This document shows, in pieces, positions 4,752 through 5,643 of a stretch of 5,643 nucleotides of DNA; position 1 is the stretch's first letter, and each line of letters begins with the position of its first letter. This stretch comes from Actinomycetota bacterium. Lineage in GTDB: Bacteria > Actinomycetota > Acidimicrobiia > Acidimicrobiales > JAHWLA01. The notes under the pieces were generated by a model that was given only the letters and a program-made list of their open reading frames with translations, was not told the DNA's origin and searched no databases. The translations under genes and the position numbers were made by a program. Location of the stretch: assembly GCA_019347595.1 (NCBI GenBank), contig JAHWLA010000182.1, positions 1 through 5,643 on the forward strand, in the 5' to 3' direction.

Positions 4752-5501
4752 TCAGCCCGCGGCAGCAACGACGGGCTCGGACGCCGGCACGCTGCCGCCG
4801 TTCGACGTCGGCGCCACCAGGCGGGCCGCCTCGGCCCCCACGCCCTCTGTGGCGTCCTTGCGCTTGGCGTAGGTGTTCACGTACTCCTGCCCCGACAGCT
4901 CTCGCAGCTCGAACATGATCTGGTCGGTGATCTCCCGTAGCACGCGAGGGTCGTCGGCCCGGTCGTAGTACCGCTCGAATGTCATGGGCTGGGAGAACCT
5001 CACCGTGATCGGCATGAAGAACCGCGGCACCACCTGCCCGATCGGCTGCGCCTCCTTGGTGCCGATCATGGCCACGGCGATCACCGGCACCCGGTTCTGG
5101 AGCGCCAGGCGGGCCACGCCCGTGTGGCCCTTGTAGAGCCGCCCGTCGGGAGACCGGGTGCCCTCGGGGTAGATGCCGAACAACCCGCCCGACCGCAACA
5201 CCTCGGTGGCCGACTGCAGCGCCCGCTGCGACGCCGACCCGCCCTCCCGCTTGATGGGGATCTGGCCGACAGCCCGGAAGAACCATGCCGTGTTCGGGTT
5301 CTCGAAGTACTCCGCCTTGGCCACGAAGGTGATCCGCCGCCGCAGGACCAACGGCAGGAAGATGGAGTCGCAGAACGACACATGGTTGCCGGCCAGGATG
5401 GCTGCCCCCGAGGCGGGTACGTGCGCCACTCCGTCCGCCCGTACCCGGAACAGGAAACGGAGGATCGGGGTGAGGATCGCCTTCATCACCCAGTAGGCCA
5501 C
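4752..5501 (-). CDS. 1-acyl-sn-glycerol-3-phosphate acyltransferase-like protein (PlsC family)
   Basis: It probably transfers an acyl chain to lysophosphatidic acid to give phosphatidic acid at the cytoplasmic membrane face. From GTG 5501 the protein has 249 residues. It shows the family's acyltransferase motifs: NHVSFCDS with His40 and Asp45 (HX4D, catalytic), FENPNTAWFFRAVGQIPIKR (block II), GIYPEGTRSPDGRLYKGHTG with Glu113 (glycerol-phosphate binding) and VPVIAVAMIG (block IV). The Ala/Val-rich tail (about 220-249) is probably disordered. The frame is open to GTG 5600, but those 33 extra codons contain many AT-ending codons unlike the rest, cover the operator palindrome and do not resemble PlsC N-termini, so I prefer 5501. 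A TAACCT box lies 7 bases before it. Divergent from a TetR-type regulator, it may be repressed through the palindrome at 5547-5564. Other glycerolipid or mycolate-type acyltransferases are possible. Confidence 0.88.
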   Translation of the reverse strand: MAYWVMKAILTPILRFLFRVRADGVAHVPASGAAILAGNHVSFCDSIFLPLVLRRRITFVAKAEYFENPNTAWFFRAVGQIPIKREGGSASQRALQSATEVLRSGGLFGIYPEGTRSPDGRLYKGHTGVARLALQNRVPVIAVAMIGTKEAQPIGQVVPRFFMPITVRFSQPMTFERYYDRADDPRVLREITDQIMFELRELSGQEYVNTYAKRKDATEGVGAEAARLVAPTSNGGSVPASEPVVAAAG

Positions 5502-5508
5502 GCCGGTC

Positions 5509-5514
5509 AGGTTA
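5509..5514 (-). promoter_or_regulatory. Candidate leaderless -10 box of plsC
   Basis: TAACCT on the minus strand lies 7 bases before the GTG at 5501, fitting TAnnnT boxes of leaderless actinobacterial genes. No recognisable -35 lies 16-18 bases upstream. It supports the shorter plsC start over GTG 5600, but on its own the match is weak. Confidence 0.4.
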
Positions 5515-5546
5515 CTCGTACTGCCCGTTTCCACCCCTGGCACTTT

Positions 5547-5564
5547 CTTGACCGCTCGGTCAAG
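5547..5564. promoter_or_regulatory. Perfect 18-bp palindrome, likely TetR-family operator
   Basis: CTTGACCGCTCGGTCAAG is perfectly palindromic around a CT centre. Its layout (TTGACC-type half sites) resembles known TetR-family operators; E. coli RutR recognises TTGACCAnnTGGTCAA. It lies between the divergent tetR and plsC genes, and its TTGACC (5548-5553) doubles as the -35 of the tetR promoter. Autorepression of tetR by steric block is the simplest reading; control of plsC is inferred from the arrangement. Confidence 0.7.
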
Positions 5565-5576
5565 CGGGCCTACGGT
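5548..5576 (+). promoter_or_regulatory. Leaderless promoter of the TetR-family gene
   Basis: A -35 TTGACC (5548-5553), a 17-base spacer and a -10 TACGGT (5571-5576) are followed after 7 bases by the GTG at 5584. The mRNA would start at the GTG, and there is no Shine-Dalgarno site. The -35 is embedded in the palindrome. Confidence 0.6.
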
Positions 5577-5583
5577 CACCGCC

Positions 5584-5643
5584 GTGAACCGCAGGCTCAC
5601 CCCGCGAGGTAGCGAACGCCGTCATCAGTTGATGGACTTCAGA
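5584..5643 (+). CDS. TetR-family transcriptional regulator, N-terminal fragment
   Basis: Only 20 codons are inside the window: VNRRLTPRGSERRHQLMDFR. The LTPRG-x-ERR-x-QL pattern is the usual first helix of actinobacterial TetR-family repressors, just before the DNA-binding helix-turn-helix. TetR proteins are dimeric repressors released by small ligands and commonly regulate a divergent neighbour, here the plsC-type acyltransferase. GTG 5584 is supported by a TACGGT box 7 bases upstream and a TTGACC -35 at correct spacing (leaderless). The ligand domain lies outside the window, so the family call rests on one helix plus the operator and divergent context. Confidence 0.65.
   Translation, partial: MNRRLTPRGSERRHQLMDFR

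Noticed and set aside
3956..4940. Several plus-strand open frames opposite the ACT and plsC genes
   Set aside because: They are Arg/Pro/Ala-rich translations typical of shadows, with no recognisable domains, whereas the minus strand has clear ACT and PlsC motifs.
5502..5600. Longer plsC starting at GTG 5600
   Set aside because: The extra codons have atypical third positions (GTA, CTT, CGA, AAA, CCA, AGT), cover the operator palindrome and overlap the start of the divergent tetR.

Overview
The window comes from a very GC-rich genome whose genes have GC-biased third codon positions and many GTG starts. Several starts look leaderless (a TAnnnT box 6-7 bases before GTG). A secreted protein has a long Thr/Ser linker, and the ribonucleotide reductase is class II (B12-dependent). 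Together this suggests an actinobacterium, with class Acidimicrobiia as my best guess; the class is inference, not shown by the sequence.

Layout. (1) At 1-250 (minus) lies the first 83 codons of nrdJ, the B12-dependent ribonucleotide reductase, with a clear promoter and two NrdR-like boxes spaced three helical turns apart. (2) Divergent from it, a membrane-anchored cupredoxin (451-1083, plus) overlaps by 4 bases a full-length FGGY kinase that I read as glycerol kinase (1080-2534, plus). (3) The glpK transcript ends in a perfect 25-bp-arm inverted repeat (2537-2590). (4) On the minus strand, 2622-3966 is one gene split by a +1 frameshift near 3337. It encodes an N-terminal domain, a coiled coil and a PD-(D/E)XK-like nuclease domain. 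Its codon use is visibly less GC-rich than its neighbours', and related hairpins (2604-2642 and 3996-4042) lie at both ends. (5) Also on the minus strand are an ACT-plus-GAF-like protein (4053-4697) and a PlsC-type acyltransferase (4752 to about 5501). (6) At the right edge, the first 20 codons of a TetR-family regulator run out of the window on the plus strand. A perfect 18-bp palindrome sits in the tetR-plsC intergenic space and overlaps the regulator's -35 element.

How the genes relate. nrdJ (deoxynucleotide supply) appears to be under NrdR control. GlpK makes glycerol 3-phosphate, and PlsC acylates lysophosphatidate derived from it, so two steps of phospholipid metabolism are near one another, though in separate transcription units. 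The TetR/plsC divergon suggests that a lipid or acyl-CoA-type signal controls the acyltransferase. The frameshifted nuclease-like gene looks like an accessory insertion among housekeeping genes.

The most noteworthy items are the NrdR-box pair, the tetR/plsC operator with its leaderless promoter, the frameshifted nuclease-like gene, and the modular hairpins around it. I see no mobile-element transposase, CRISPR array, tRNA or rRNA.
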